Assembly: GCA_011634665.1 (NCBI GenBank)
Contig: WAEK01000004.1
Span: 2,175,501-2,239,500 of the forward strand
From: Mortierella sp. BCC40632
Lineage: Eukaryota; Mortierellomycota; Mortierellomycetes; Mortierellales; Mortierellaceae
Direction of reading: 5' to 3'
Length of the DNA: 64,000 nt
Below, piece after piece: positions 1-10,495 of this stretch. Numbering within the stretch: position 1 is the stretch's first letter; each line of letters starts with the position of its first letter. The position numbers and the translations under genes are program-made. Below the pieces are notes generated by a model that was not told where the DNA came from, searched no databases, and saw nothing but the letters and a program-made list of their open reading frames with translations.

Positions 1-2
1 TC

Positions 3-113
3 ATCGACCCCATCATGGCCGAGCACATTGCTGACCTCTGTCAACTCAAGCTCCAACAGGCCTCCACTGGTCGCCACCATTCCTTGCTCCGACAGGTCCA
101 ACTCTCCTGGTAG
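3..113 (+). CDS. 3' end of an upstream gene (partial)
   Basis: A 36-residue open frame enters from the left edge and ends at TAG 111-113. It reads like ordinary coding sequence (contains MAEHIADLCQLKLQQ) and is followed by non-coding, homopolymer-rich DNA. I do not recognise the family. The stop overlaps a possible donor (GTAGGT at 110), and GTAGG donors are used elsewhere in this window. The exon could therefore continue through a very short 41-nt intron to CAG at 148-150 instead of stopping. Confidence 0.4.
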   Translation: MDPIMAEHIADLCQLKLQQASTGRHHSLLRQVQLSW

Positions 114-699
114 GTTCCCCTGTTCACTCTCCTCTCCTCTTCTCCTTCAGCTCCCAGTCCACAGGTAGAGTTGAGTAGAGAAGAAAAAAAAAAAAAAAAA
201 AATGACCACCCGCTCCAAGCCCGGTGCATCGCTTCCGGCTGCGGCTGACGGGTCTACTTGACTCTTTTCTTTTTTTTCTTCCTGTTTCCTGGCCTCGCAC
301 ACACATTGTCTATTGACATCCCTACTCTCCAGACCGACAGGACCGATATAGGCATTCAAAACAGGGCTTCCTCCAGTACGCAGTACGCCGCGGGCACAGC
401 TCCCCTCTTAGGGGCGTTCGCTTTTTTTGGTTGCTTTTTTGGATGGCTGTCGCAGAGTAGAACATGGCTGCGTGTCCCTTCTATTTTCTTTTTTATATTT
501 TTATATATGAATCCTTCTGGGGGGGGGGGAGGAACGCAAGTAGCCCCCACGCGAGCTGCCAAAAGGGAGAAAGAATGAGAGTGAACTAGAGTGAATTCCA
601 TAGGAAGAAGAAGAAGAAAAAGAAAAAGAAAAAGAACAAACGAAAAGAAGAAAAAAAAAAAAAGGTCGAAGCGACATAACTCTGTATGCAGTCTTGCTA
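114..699. other. Gene-free spacer with homopolymers and a purine tract
   Basis: No supported gene. It holds a poly(A) run at about 183-202, a short G run near 520-528, and an A/G-only tract with GAA and AAAAAG units at about 600-664 just upstream of the next gene. It probably combines the 3' region of the upstream gene with the promoter and 5' UTR of the next. Confidence 0.5.
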
Positions 700-3648
700 A
701 TGCATCCGTGCCTTTTGGCTCCTCTTTTCTTTGTGTGCCTGTTCCATTCTGTTGACGGGGCTTTTAGTATGTTACATCGTATCCGGATGCAGGCATTCCT
801 ACGCCCGGTAATGAACGGATACCACCAGCACTACTACCAGCAGCAGCAGCAACATCAACAACATCAACAACAACATCAGCAGCAGCAACAACATCAGCAG
901 CAGCAACTAGCTGCCTTTGATCTAGAATCTGCCACTTCTCAGTCTTCTCCAGCAATGGGCCCAGTCCGTGGATACGAATGGGACCAAGAGTCCTTTGGTG
1001 GCGATGCAAGTCAACTCGCTTCCAACCTCTCTCTTGATATGTTGCTCGGAATAGGATCTACCTCATCTGGACCGTCTCCACAACCACCGCAGCCAGCCAT
1101 CCAGTCGTCAGAGGACCAAGCTGCAGTATTTGGACTTGCGCATCCACATCACCTCGGCCAACATCACCATCTCTCGTCTATCCCCATTGTTGCCTTTGAG
1201 GGAGGATACGGCTCGTCTGTAACGGACCCCGGTGGAGAGACTGGTGTGGTGGGCATTGATTCTCTATCGCACGGAGCGTCGGCTGAAATGTCCCTGGATC
1301 ATACTAGTCCACACTCATTGCGGCCCGTCCATGGCTCGTCTCCAGTCCTTGCCCACCAACCACAACAGTCATCACCTACCCCCATCACCCCTGTCTCGCA
1401 GCAACCCACGCAACAGCAACAGCAACAGCACTCGGCCTCGGTTGGTCTGCCCCAGCAGAGTTACTATGAGCTCTTGATGGCTGCTAGCCCAAACGAGCCC
1501 CTTTCCCAGCTACTGTCCACGAGTGCAACCACAATGGTTTCTTCATCCTTTACTGCTTCCTCTGCAGCCCCATCCCTGCCTGCGTCCGCTTCTGCCTCCT
1601 CACCATCACAGCTACCGTTGGAACATTCCGCATACTCGGCCTTTGGAGCCGTTGTCATGCCATCCTCTACAGCAGACTGTGCAGAGGCTTCATCTGCTAC
1701 GGACCCCAGTGCTGAAATCTTGCCTTCAGAGTCGCCTCTCTCTGCCGTCCCTTCCGCCTACCCAGTCTCTACCTCAGGCTATTCGGTCGAGACCCTGAAC
1801 AGTGACAACAGTTCGAACCATGCTATGGCCTCACCTCAAACTATTCCCTTGACTACTAAAGAGATCATGGATGCACTTTCTGGCCAGTTCCCCATACAGC
1901 CTATGGCTCCTGTTTCCGAGATAGTATCATCTAGTCAAGCCTCTCCACACGAACTCTCTTCCTCTTCTTCTTCTTCTGCTCCTCTAGTGTCTGTGTCGGC
2001 ATCTATGGCTCATTCGCTTTCGTCCTCTACCACTGTCACCACATCCACCACAGTGGCGGCAACCGTGGCCGTGTGCTCAAACACGTCCTCAGCCGAAGGT
2101 TTGCCGGGAGATCATTCAGCCGTAGAGAGTACAGAGTCTGTCCTCACTCTCGCAACAGACAGGGATTTGGAGCCAGAAGCAATGGAGGAAGACACTCCTG
2201 TGGAGGCACCCACAACAAGCAGCGCATCCACTGCGGCCACTGTGGTGACCGTGGCTACAGGATCCATCTCAGAATCTGAGCTTGCTTCAGAACCGGCGTC
2301 GACCTGGGATGACGAAGACTGTGACATGCTAAGCCCCCCGCCCATGTCGAGCCAAGACCATCACGAGGACAACGTGGTGGAGACGATTCCTCCAAGTGGG
2401 ATGGATATGGATCTGAAGGAGAGCATGGAGGATATCTCGTTGATCTCTCCTCCCTCGTCACCACCCAACAGTAGCTCCATCCTCGATAGCAGCAGTACCC
2501 ACACTTCCGGAGTGACTCGCAGCCTTCGTTCCTCCAAACGGTCCAAGACTCCTGTCGCCTCTTCTTCTTCCTCTACAGGGTCCACAACAGGACCTACTTC
2601 AACGGAATCCATTGTTGTGAACAAACGACCTGTGAGAACGTCGAGCCGACGACGACCTGTCACAACCGCGTCTGAAACGAATCCGGGGTCTGTTTCAACG
2701 ACAGCGTGCATTCTGAAACCCGTGCCTGAAAACGCTTTTCCAGGGGAGATTCCAGATCAAGACGAGGGTCAAGGTCAGCCCGATCAAGATCCAAGCCAGG
2801 GTCTCGAGAAGGGTCGGAGACGCAATCAGGACAGTGCCTCAAAGCGTCGAAAGATCAGTGAGGATGATACATCATTGCTCATGACCTCCAAGCTGACGCT
2901 GATCTTGTCTTCTCACTCGGACTCGAGCTCGGATTCGTCTCCATCATCCCCAAAGACCCCCCCTCATTCCGAGGAGGCGGATCTGAAGTTTCGTTCCGCG
3001 GGTCGTGTGCTTTTGGATTCTAGAGTCGATTCCGATTCGATTTTCTCTGATCTTCAGGGGTCGGATTTGGACAAGGAGGAGTTGCAGTTGGTACATAAGA
3101 AACGAGACGTCTCTATTTTGCATGACAAAGAGTCCATGCCGGCCATGGAGAATGTAGATGCAACGATACCCCTCGTGTCGGTCACGGATTTGAAAGATGA
3201 AGAGACAGTGGCCGAAATGGAAAGGGAAGAACCTAAACAACAAGAGATTGTCAAGGATGCGGGCGTCCTTGTCAATGATAACAACACTGCACAGACGCCA
3301 TCTTTGCTTCTGACTCGGTATCCGACACGTCAGTCGGCTCGACTTTTGCTTCGACGAGCGACTCCTCATTGTGGGTTGTTGCCTTCGGCGACAGATTCAA
3401 CGGCCACGTCGTTGGTGGAAATGTCCACAGGAACAGAGATCTCCTCATCCCCCTCCTCGACAGTTTCTGTGGGCAATATTTCGTCAGCATCGTCAACATC
3501 GACGCCAGGTCGTCGGGGACGTATCCAAACCGTAGCCTGTGGAGCCACGTCCACGGCGATTTCAGCTGTCCGACTACGACACGTCAATGTCAATGTGAAT
3601 GTCAACGGTGCAGGAGGCAGCAGCAGCAGCAAGGTGTCTGCTGCATAA
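700..3648 (+). CDS. Large Ser/Thr/Gln-rich low-complexity protein, probably nuclear
   Basis: Single-exon frame of about 982 codons from the ATG at 700. Alternative starts are the ATG at 769, just after a TTTTAG that could be a 3' splice site, and the ATG at 811, directly before the Gln/His tract. No catalytic domain is recognisable. Seen in order: a Gln/His-rich stretch (about residues 45-70), long Ser/Thr/Pro/Ala-rich stretches, acidic segments, basic clusters such as SLRSSKRSK and SSRRRP, a KRRK bipartite-like nuclear signal near residue 715, and a basic C-terminal part with RQSARLLLRR and RRGR. From the ATG at 700 the first residues are hydrophobic and mimic a signal peptide, which conflicts with the nuclear-looking remainder and favours a downstream start. 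It may be a transcriptional regulator or chromatin-associated factor; that is inference from composition only. Confidence 0.7.
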   Translation: MHPCLLAPLFFVCLFHSVDGAFSMLHRIRMQAFLRPVMNGYHQHYYQQQQQHQQHQQQHQQQQQHQQQQLAAFDLESATSQSSPAMGPVRGYEWDQESFGGDASQLASNLSLDMLLGIGSTSSGPSPQPPQPAIQSSEDQAAVFGLAHPHHLGQHHHLSSIPIVAFEGGYGSSVTDPGGETGVVGIDSLSHGASAEMSLDHTSPHSLRPVHGSSPVLAHQPQQSSPTPITPVSQQPTQQQQQQHSASVGLPQQSYYELLMAASPNEPLSQLLSTSATTMVSSSFTASSAAPSLPASASASSPSQLPLEHSAYSAFGAVVMPSSTADCAEASSATDPSAEILPSESPLSAVPSAYPVSTSGYSVETLNSDNSSNHAMASPQTIPLTTKEIMDALSGQFPIQPMAPVSEIVSSSQASPHELSSSSSSSAPLVSVSASMAHSLSSSTTVTTSTTVAATVAVCSNTSSAEGLPGDHSAVESTESVLTLATDRDLEPEAMEEDTPVEAPTTSSASTAATVVTVATGSISESELASEPASTWDDEDCDMLSPPPMSSQDHHEDNVVETIPPSGMDMDLKESMEDISLISPPSSPPNSSSILDSSSTHTSGVTRSLRSSKRSKTPVASSSSSTGSTTGPTSTESIVVNKRPVRTSSRRRPVTTASETNPGSVSTTACILKPVPENAFPGEIPDQDEGQGQPDQDPSQGLEKGRRRNQDSASKRRKISEDDTSLLMTSKLTLILSSHSDSSSDSSPSSPKTPPHSEEADLKFRSAGRVLLDSRVDSDSIFSDLQGSDLDKEELQLVHKKRDVSILHDKESMPAMENVDATIPLVSVTDLKDEETVAEMEREEPKQQEIVKDAGVLVNDNNTAQTPSLLLTRYPTRQSARLLLRRATPHCGLLPSATDSTATSLVEMSTGTEISSSPSSTVSVGNISSASSTSTPGRRGRIQTVACGATSTAISAVRLRHVNVNVNVNGAGGSSSSKVSAA

Positions 3649-3713
3649 GATGTTGTTGTTGTTTTTTCTCTTTTTGGATTTGATCGGCCCTTTTCTTTTT
3701 CTTTCCTCTTCCT

Positions 3714-3750
<37 letters not shown>

Positions 3751-4755
3751 TTTCTTTGTACTACCCAACTTTGTGTTCTGTATGTATTTTGGATCCACAA
3801 GAGAATAACTATAATGGAACAAAGGGGGGATGGTATAGAGGGAGGAGAGGGAGGAAATTGAGGAGAAGAGCTCAATGATCCAACGCGGACATGGTCTGTG
3901 CGCGTTTGCCTCAATTTATCCTCCCTCCGCCGAATGGTCTCTGCTTTTCCTGGGGTGGGGGGAGAGAGCGAGAGCGAGAGCGAGAGCGAGAGAGAGAGAG
4001 AGGGAAGGAGTAGGAGAAGGAGGATTAGAAAAGGATAAAAAGGACGGACCTTGGATTTCTCCAACCGTTAGTCTCATCTCTGAAAACAACTCCGATCTCC
4101 TCTGTTTTCTCTTACTCTCTCACTCCCCTTCACTCCCTCTTCTAATCCAACTACTATAACTTCAATCACTCCTCACAAAAAAAAAAAAAAAAAAAAAAAA
4201 AAAATAACCCCCTAGACTCCTCCATCTTGCTCTCTTTCCTCCTCGTCCTCCCTTTTCCCCATGTCTAGAATTCTCTTTTACTTGTATAATGCACACTTTC
4301 CATTCTACTACCCACTTCCGACTCTTCACCCTCTTCCCTTCTTCTCATTTTCCTTTTTCTGTTTTTCTTTCTTTCCTTTTCTTTTCTTTTCTTTTCTTTT
4401 CTTTTCTTTTCTTTTCTTTTCTTTTCTTTTCTTTTCTTTTCTTTCTTTTCTTTTCTTTTTTTTTCTTTCTTTTTTTTTTTTTTTTTTTTTTTTTCCCCTC
4501 CGGTTACATCCTTTGCTTTATCGTAGTGATCGTATTCTTTTTTTTCTTCCTTTCTTTCTTTCCTTCTTTCTTTTAGCCGACTATAGATGAGATATCTAGT
4601 CCATCTCCTTGCAAAATGTAAAGTATTAATTCTCGTAATAGTAATAAAAAAAAGGGTAGGCCCAATAGCTCCAATGCGACTTTTTCTCTTTCTAATTGCT
4701 TTCTTTTTCTTTTTTTTTTATCTTTATTATTATTATTTATCGTTCTAACTTAAAC
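3649..4755. other. Convergent 3' intergenic region, simple-sequence rich
   Basis: Lies between the ends of two converging genes. It contains a run of about 32 T at 3716-3747, a GA-rich stretch near 3963-4003, a poly(A) run near 4178-4203 and a long TTTTC array. No gene is supported; both 3' UTRs and polyadenylation signals are presumably here. Confidence 0.6.
4375..4469. repeat. TTTTC pentanucleotide microsatellite
   Basis: About 18 near-perfect copies of the 5-bp unit CTTTT in tandem, running into further T-rich sequence to about 4494. Confidence 0.9.
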
Positions 4756-7385
4756 TTAAGCAGACTTGATGTCTGATCCTTCGCTTTTGCTCAGATCGTG
4801 TGTGTTAACAGTCGAATCTGCAATAGGAACTGGATCAAGGTGATTAAGAGAGGTGGTAGCGGCGGTAGTGGTAGAAGAAAAAGTAGTAGTCGTCAGGCTG
4901 GAACTAGAGTCGTCCCTCTCACTACTATGGTTGCTAATGTTGCTGTTGTTATTTGCATGAACAGTATCCTGAGGCAACTCAAAAGACTTGGCCTCTGGCT
5001 GCACAATTTCAATCGCCTCTTGACTCCTGATGACTGTCTCTTGTTCAGTCGTGAAGAGTAAAGGGGTGGCCTCAGTCATGGTGGTTGTATCTGCAACCAT
5101 ACTCGCTAGTACCTCTTCACTCGACTCTTGTGTTGTCATTTCTTCTCCATCAACTTGATCCTCAATCGCTTCAGTGGTGGCTATGGTCTCCACTGCCTTA
5201 AATTCCTCCAGCTTGCCCGCATCTTCATACTCCTTATACTTTTGATGCATCTGTTCTTCGAGCGAGGGCACTATCTGCCACTGTAAATCCGTTGTCTGCT
5301 CCAAGATCCCGCGGCTTTTCATCCGACGCAAGAATGGAGACAAAAATTTGAGTGCACTGATTCGGTCACCTTCAATATCTGCTGGCTGAGCATTTTCAGC
5401 TTTGGCACGCGCAGTTCGTTGACGGAATACGTAGACCGACACTAATGCACCCACCCTTCTAGGCCCACCCCATGCATTTGCCATACCCAAGAACACTCCA
5501 AAATCCATCCGATCGAGACTCTCCTGATCTTGAGGTGTTTCCACATCCATGGGTGAATATCCTGAAGACCGAATTTGACTCAACTGGACCTGTTGATGGT
5601 TAAACAAAGGGGAGAGTACATCCACGCCGGCCGGGCTGAGCAAGACCTTGAACGTGGAACGACCAGAGATTTGAATATGATCGGTCTTTCGGGGTGGAGT
5701 GGTCTCACTGTTCTCCCAGCGACCGATCAGCTGACCTTTTTTCAACATTGTGGCGATAACTTCTTGGACCTTTTCATAAACCTTGTCTCCTAGATAGGCC
5801 TTACGGAATCTTGAGTAGGATTTGGTCAGTGCTTTCTCGATATTATAGACCGTCGTTACCTAAGGGGTTAAAAAGGGAGAGGAAGATAAGAAGTAGGAAA
5901 TACCATAATTAACTCTTTTTCTTCAATCTTTCTTTTCTTTTCTTTCTTTCTTCCTCATGAAAAAGAAAGGCCTACCGTTCCTCTGCCAAGACCACGTGTC
6001 AAGAACTGGAATGCATCTCGACACTCTTCCTCGTCTGTCATGGGGTACTGTTCCAAATACGATTGGTATCCACTCTTGATTTTCCCTTGAAGCATGTTTT
6101 CATAAATCGCTTGCCCCGCAAAGGCATCCTTGGCTGCATACCATACCCATTGAGGTCGGTACCGCTCCAGATCCCAATTCCATTTCAGAATTGCCTTGGA
6201 CTTGATCACCTCTCTTCCTGGTTCTCCAAACATTGCGTCCAGCTCTGCTAGGGACTGGGGGATATGGCCTCGCTCTTTAGCCATCTGAGCCAAATCGACA
6301 AGTCCTGCACAGTTGATCCCGTAAGACGCCTTCAGATCCTTAGCATCGCCCTCGATCCCAACGCCGGCCATCAACTGTTTAGGGTTTTCCAGGAAAACTC
6401 TTAGCCTGGGTGGGAAAAAAGTCTTGTCTCTGTTCTGTCGAGTGATCCGGTACACCTGAAAGAACAAGCAAATATCCCGGGTGGCGATTTGAACCAAGGA
6501 GACTCCCTTGAGTCGGTCTCGGATGAAATCAGTCGAAGTCTCGGTATCGAATCCAACTGTACCTGGACCTCCGTTGGCTGTGTGACTGTAATACTGTTCA
6601 AATAGATGCATCGCATTCTCAGCTTGGTTGAACGTGGAGGCTACAAATACTGGAGGCGATCCGTGAACTCGAGCGATCCGAGCCTGCTCCAATGCCTTGC
6701 ACAGAATCTGGATTGAAGGACTGATGGGCTCATTCGTGGTCGGAAGTTCAGTCGGATCCAATGAAGAAAAAGACTCGTATGGGGGTTTTGTCGAGCCAAA
6801 AGGTTCTCTCTTTTGTGAATGTGGACCGAGAGTAGGGATGCTTCGTTTGGCAGAGAGATGATGCTTTGCCCCTGAGAGATGATTGCGTGGCGGAGATAAT
6901 CTCTTGGATGAGTGCGACCGGTTATCGTAACTGTTTGACACATGGTCCTTCGAGAAGGTTTTTTTGGAGAGTCGAGGAGGTTGGGCTGGGATCTCGACTT
7001 GAGAGGGATTGAGAGCTGTCGAAGAGGAGGTAGGGGCGACGGAAGAATATGAGACGAGATCGTCTACTCCGCTTTGGACAACTGCTATCTCTTCTTTGAC
7101 TAGTATTGATGATGAAAACGAGCGATAATGTGAAGGGTACAGGGGTGTGAGCGGTCGAGAGAATGAGGTGTGGTCAAAGGGATGTGACGGTCGTGTAGTT
7201 AGGGTTGTGTACTGTCGGAGAAGAGGACGATCGGATCGGAAACCCGCTTCTAGACCTGACCGGGATCCCGGTCGAAGTCCTGGTCGAGCAAGGGGCGACA
7301 CGGTGCTCAGATATGCGCTGCAATACTCGGAATGAGCCGACCGTGGCACACGAGGTAGTAGCCTGTGAGATTGGCACCTGAACAT
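4756..7385 (-). CDS. DEDDy-type 3'-5' exonuclease domain protein, probably mitochondrial
   Basis: Two exons: 7385-5976 and 5859-4756, with a 116-nt intron (donor GTAGGC, acceptor CTTAG, phase 0). The product is 837 aa. The N-terminus is rich in Arg/Ser/Leu with almost no acid residues, as in mitochondrial presequences. Residues about 225-440 form an RNase D/WRN-like exonuclease fold: motif I GFDTET (D280, E282), motif II GIEGDAKDL (D347), motif III YAAKD (Y416, D420), which is the DEDDy set of metal and catalytic residues. Family members trim DNA or RNA 3' ends. The C-terminal 370 residues carry no domain I recognise and end in a Ser/Thr/Glu-rich tail. The start ATG at 7385 faces the DRG1 gene across a 489-bp shared promoter region. 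Exonuclease call is strong, substrate and location are inference. Confidence 0.88.
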
Positions 7386-7874
7386 GGCTTGTTAATTTAG
7401 TTGAGAGAGAGCTGCAACTACTTTTCAAATGACTTGGCTTCTTTTTTCTTTTTTCTTTTTTGTCTTTTTTTCTTTTATATGTGTATGTGGGCGTAGGTCC
7501 GAGAGATACTTGTGTCCTGAACCTGGTAGTAGAAAAAGGACAAATAGGGTCCAAATGTGATCCAATAGGCTGAATGAACTTTTTTTTTTTTTGAGGAAAT
7601 GAGTTGCTTGAGCGTAAAAGTGACAAGACCAACAAAGAACCACCGAATAAAGAAGTTCGAGAGGGGGGAGGGGAAAAAAGAAATAGGTGTGAGAGGGAGA
7701 AAGGGGAAAGACTTTTTGGGCTTGGCAGGTGGCTTTGGCGTAACCAAAACACAGTCTGTACGTGGAAGATCATCTAATGCTCAAAAAGAAACCCACAAAA
7801 AAAAGTGATCTCTTGCTTCCATCTGAACCTCATTCACTGATCCCATCGTTGAGGACACTACAACAGAAGGCAAC
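7386..7874. promoter_or_regulatory. Shared promoter region of two divergent genes
   Basis: 489 bp between the exonuclease start (7385, minus) and the DRG1 start (7875, plus). Contains T-rich tracts at about 7441-7475 and 7579-7591 and a purine-rich stretch at about 7655-7710. No specific factor site can be named. Confidence 0.5.
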
Positions 7875-9631
7875 ATGACGACCGTCGACAAAATCAAGGA
7901 AATCGAGGCCGAAATGGCCCGCACGCAGAAGAACAAGGTAGAGCATCAACTACCAGCTCATTTTCTTTTTTTTTTTCTCGTTATCTTAAAAAGCCAATAG
8001 CCAATGGATGAGAGCAACCATTTTCTCAGGAACTATACCCTCGGCTGACCTGATGCACAACCAACATGCCAGCAGCACTTCCCCCCCTTGCATGGCAATA
8101 GCTCATTCGCTCACCTCGGCAATCCATTACCGAAACAAACTTGTTTTTTCTCTCTCTCTTTCCAACTACTTCTATCACTCCTGAATAGGCCACTTCTGCT
8201 CACTTGGGAATGTTGAAGGCCAAATTGGCCAAGTTAAGGCGTGACCTCTTGACCCCTACTTCTGGCGGTGGAGGTGGTGGTGGTGAGTCGACTTTTTTTT
8301 TCTCCCCTTTCTTCTTCCTTCCTCATTCATCTCTGCTCTCTTAACGGTAACAAGCTCCACAATATTGGACTCTTTTCTTAACCTCTTTTTTGACTCGGTC
8401 CTCTCTTTCTTCTTTCTTTCTCTTGTGTTCTAGTTGGTTTCGATGTGGCCAAGACAGGTGTGGGACGTATTGGATTTGTCGGTTTCCCTTCGGTCGGAAA
8501 GTCGACACTGATGTCAAAGTTGACAGGAACGCATTCGGAGGTTGCTGCATACGAGTTCACAACCTTGACGACTGTGCCTGGTGTTGTCCAGTACAACGGA
8601 GCAAAACTGCAGATTCTCGATCTTCCAGGAATTATCGAAGGTGCCAAGGACGGAAAGGGTCGTGGTATGTATTCCCCACTCTGCTTTTTTTTTCCTTCAA
8701 AAAAAGGGAGATACTTTGTTCTCTTTTCAATCCTAGAACTTGATGATGTAGAACCCGAGACTTATTCTTTCACTCTACACCTATTTTCACCAACCTCTCC
8801 TAATAGGTAAGCAGGTTATTGCTGTCGCCCGTACATGCTCATTGATCTTCTTGGTGCTGGACGTCCTGAAGCCACTGGGTGACAAGAAGATCATCGAGAA
8901 GGAACTTGAAGGCTTTGGTATCCGTCTGAACCAGAAGCCACCCAACATTTACTTCAAGAAAAAGGAAAAGGGTGGTATCAACATGACGAATACCGTACCA
9001 TTGACACACTTGGACTTTGATGAGGTCAAGGCTGTGCTGAGCGAATACAGGATCCACAACGCCGACATTTCTTTCAAATGTGACGCCACCATTGATGAGT
9101 TGATTGATATTATCGAAGGCAACCGTGTGTATGTCCCCTGTATCTACGTCCTCAACAAGATTGATCAAATCTCGATTGAGGAACTTGAGCTGGTCTGCAA
9201 GATTCCGCACGCTGTCCCAATCTGCGCGCATCACGAATGGAACTTTGACGAGTTGTTGTCGAAGGCATGGGAGTACCTGGATCTGGCACGTATTTACACA
9301 AAACCCAAGGGTCAATTGCCCGATTACTCTTCACCTGTTGTCTTGCGGCGCGAGACGGCGTCGATTGAAGGATTCTGTAACAACATTCACAAGGCTATTC
9401 TGCGGGAACTCAAATAGTAAGTCTCTCTTTGCTGGGTATAGGATGCACGACAATTGCTTTGGAATCATATTCTGACATCTCCATTCTCTCCTTTTTTTTT
9501 TTTTTTTTTTTTTCTTACTCTTTTTTAGTGCACTGGTCTGGGGCTCGTCGGCTAAACATAATCCACAAAAGGTCGGCAAGGAACACGTCCTTGCAGACGA
9601 AGATGTTGTTCAGATTATCAAGAAGGTCTAA
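7875..9631 (+). CDS. RBG1: Developmentally regulated GTP-binding protein DRG1/Rbg1
   Basis: Five exons: 7875-7937, 8189-8282, 8434-8664, 8807-9416, 9529-9631. The product is 366 aa, the usual DRG1 length. These proteins are OBG-superfamily GTPases that bind translating ribosomes with a Dfrp/Tma46 partner and relieve stalling. Seen: N-terminal helix-turn-helix part, Gly-rich loop, G1 GFPSVGKST (residues 69-77), G3 DLPG, the DRG-specific [12 protein letters not shown] loop, G4 NKID, and a C-terminal TGS-like part ending [10 protein letters not shown]. All introns have GT-AG ends. The last codon before intron 4 is split TA/T (Tyr), so the apparent TAG at 9415 is not a stop. Highly conserved and intact. 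Confidence 0.97.
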
Positions 9632-9750
9632 AGCTGCCTTACTATTTAGTCTTTTTTTTTTTCCAACTTGGAGTATTCTGAAAAAAAAATCCCCCTCAGT
9701 CTAGAGCCTCCCCTACACCCCACACCCCACTTATATCTGATTAAAAGTTG

Positions 9751-9945
9751 CTTAGGTAAATGGGTCTGTGGTAAGTTGGCTTTCGGTTAAAGGGTTAAAG
9801 AAAAGATTTTTCGGTAAAGGGGGGGTTCGGAGTTGCGATATGTAGGCTTAGGTAAATGGACTTGTGGTATGTTGGCTTTTGGTAAAAAGCGTTAAGGAAA
9901 GGTCTGTGGTAGGTTGGCTTGTTGCTGAAAGGGTTCAGTTAGAAA
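9751..9945 (+). repeat. Two and a half diverged direct repeats of about 50-65 bp
   Basis: The motif CTTAGGTAAATGG followed by a GTGGTA-GTTGGCTTT block and a GGTTAAAGG-like tail occurs at 9751-9815 and 9847-9897. A third partial copy (GGTCTGTGGTAGGTTGGCTT) starts near 9900. They lie about 100 bp after the DRG1 stop codon. Function unknown. Confidence 0.6.
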
Positions 9946-10474
9946 GCTTTGCTATTAACCACAACACTTCCTGTTTAGCTGAAAAAGGAACCTAAATTTG
10001 ACAGCCAAAAGGAGACATGTATAGCCATCTGCTCAGGGCCAACATAGATAATCACTCTTGCCCAAAATAAAAATCATATTGATCTCCGCCAACACTCTAT
10101 TTCTTTCTCTTTTCCCCCTGTCTTTTACCTTGTCTTTTAGTGGTCCATGCGCCTGTCCCTTCTCACTCATTGATCCCACTTCCTGGCTCCCGCCCCAACA
10201 CGCCATTGTTTGGTGAGAAGTCGTTCGAGTCTTGTTTCTTTTTATACGTGCCCTCCCCTCCTCTTTTTGCGTGCGTGCGCGATTCAATCATGACACCTTT
10301 TCTCATGTAAATTTGGCGCCCTTGATGTAGACATCAAAACAATCACGATCACGGACAAGTTCTTTGCATCGAGATTGATCTCCACATTTCTTGACGCGTT
10401 TATGAAAGGCAGGAGGCATCTCCTAGTAATCAAGGGGCCTATCCAAGGGCTCCTAGGGCGTGATGTCGCAACAT

Positions 10475-10495
10475 GGGGGGGGGGGGGGGGGGGGG
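10475..10495 (+). repeat. Homopolymer of 21 G
   Basis: Uninterrupted run of 21 guanines, rare in a window where almost all long homopolymers are A or T. Could form G-quadruplexes or be length-unstable. Confidence 0.85.

Noticed and set aside
9415..9420. Stop codon TAG ending DRG1 after ILRELK
   Set aside because: It overlaps a GTAAGT donor; splicing to 9529 restores a Tyr codon and the conserved DRG1 C-terminus.
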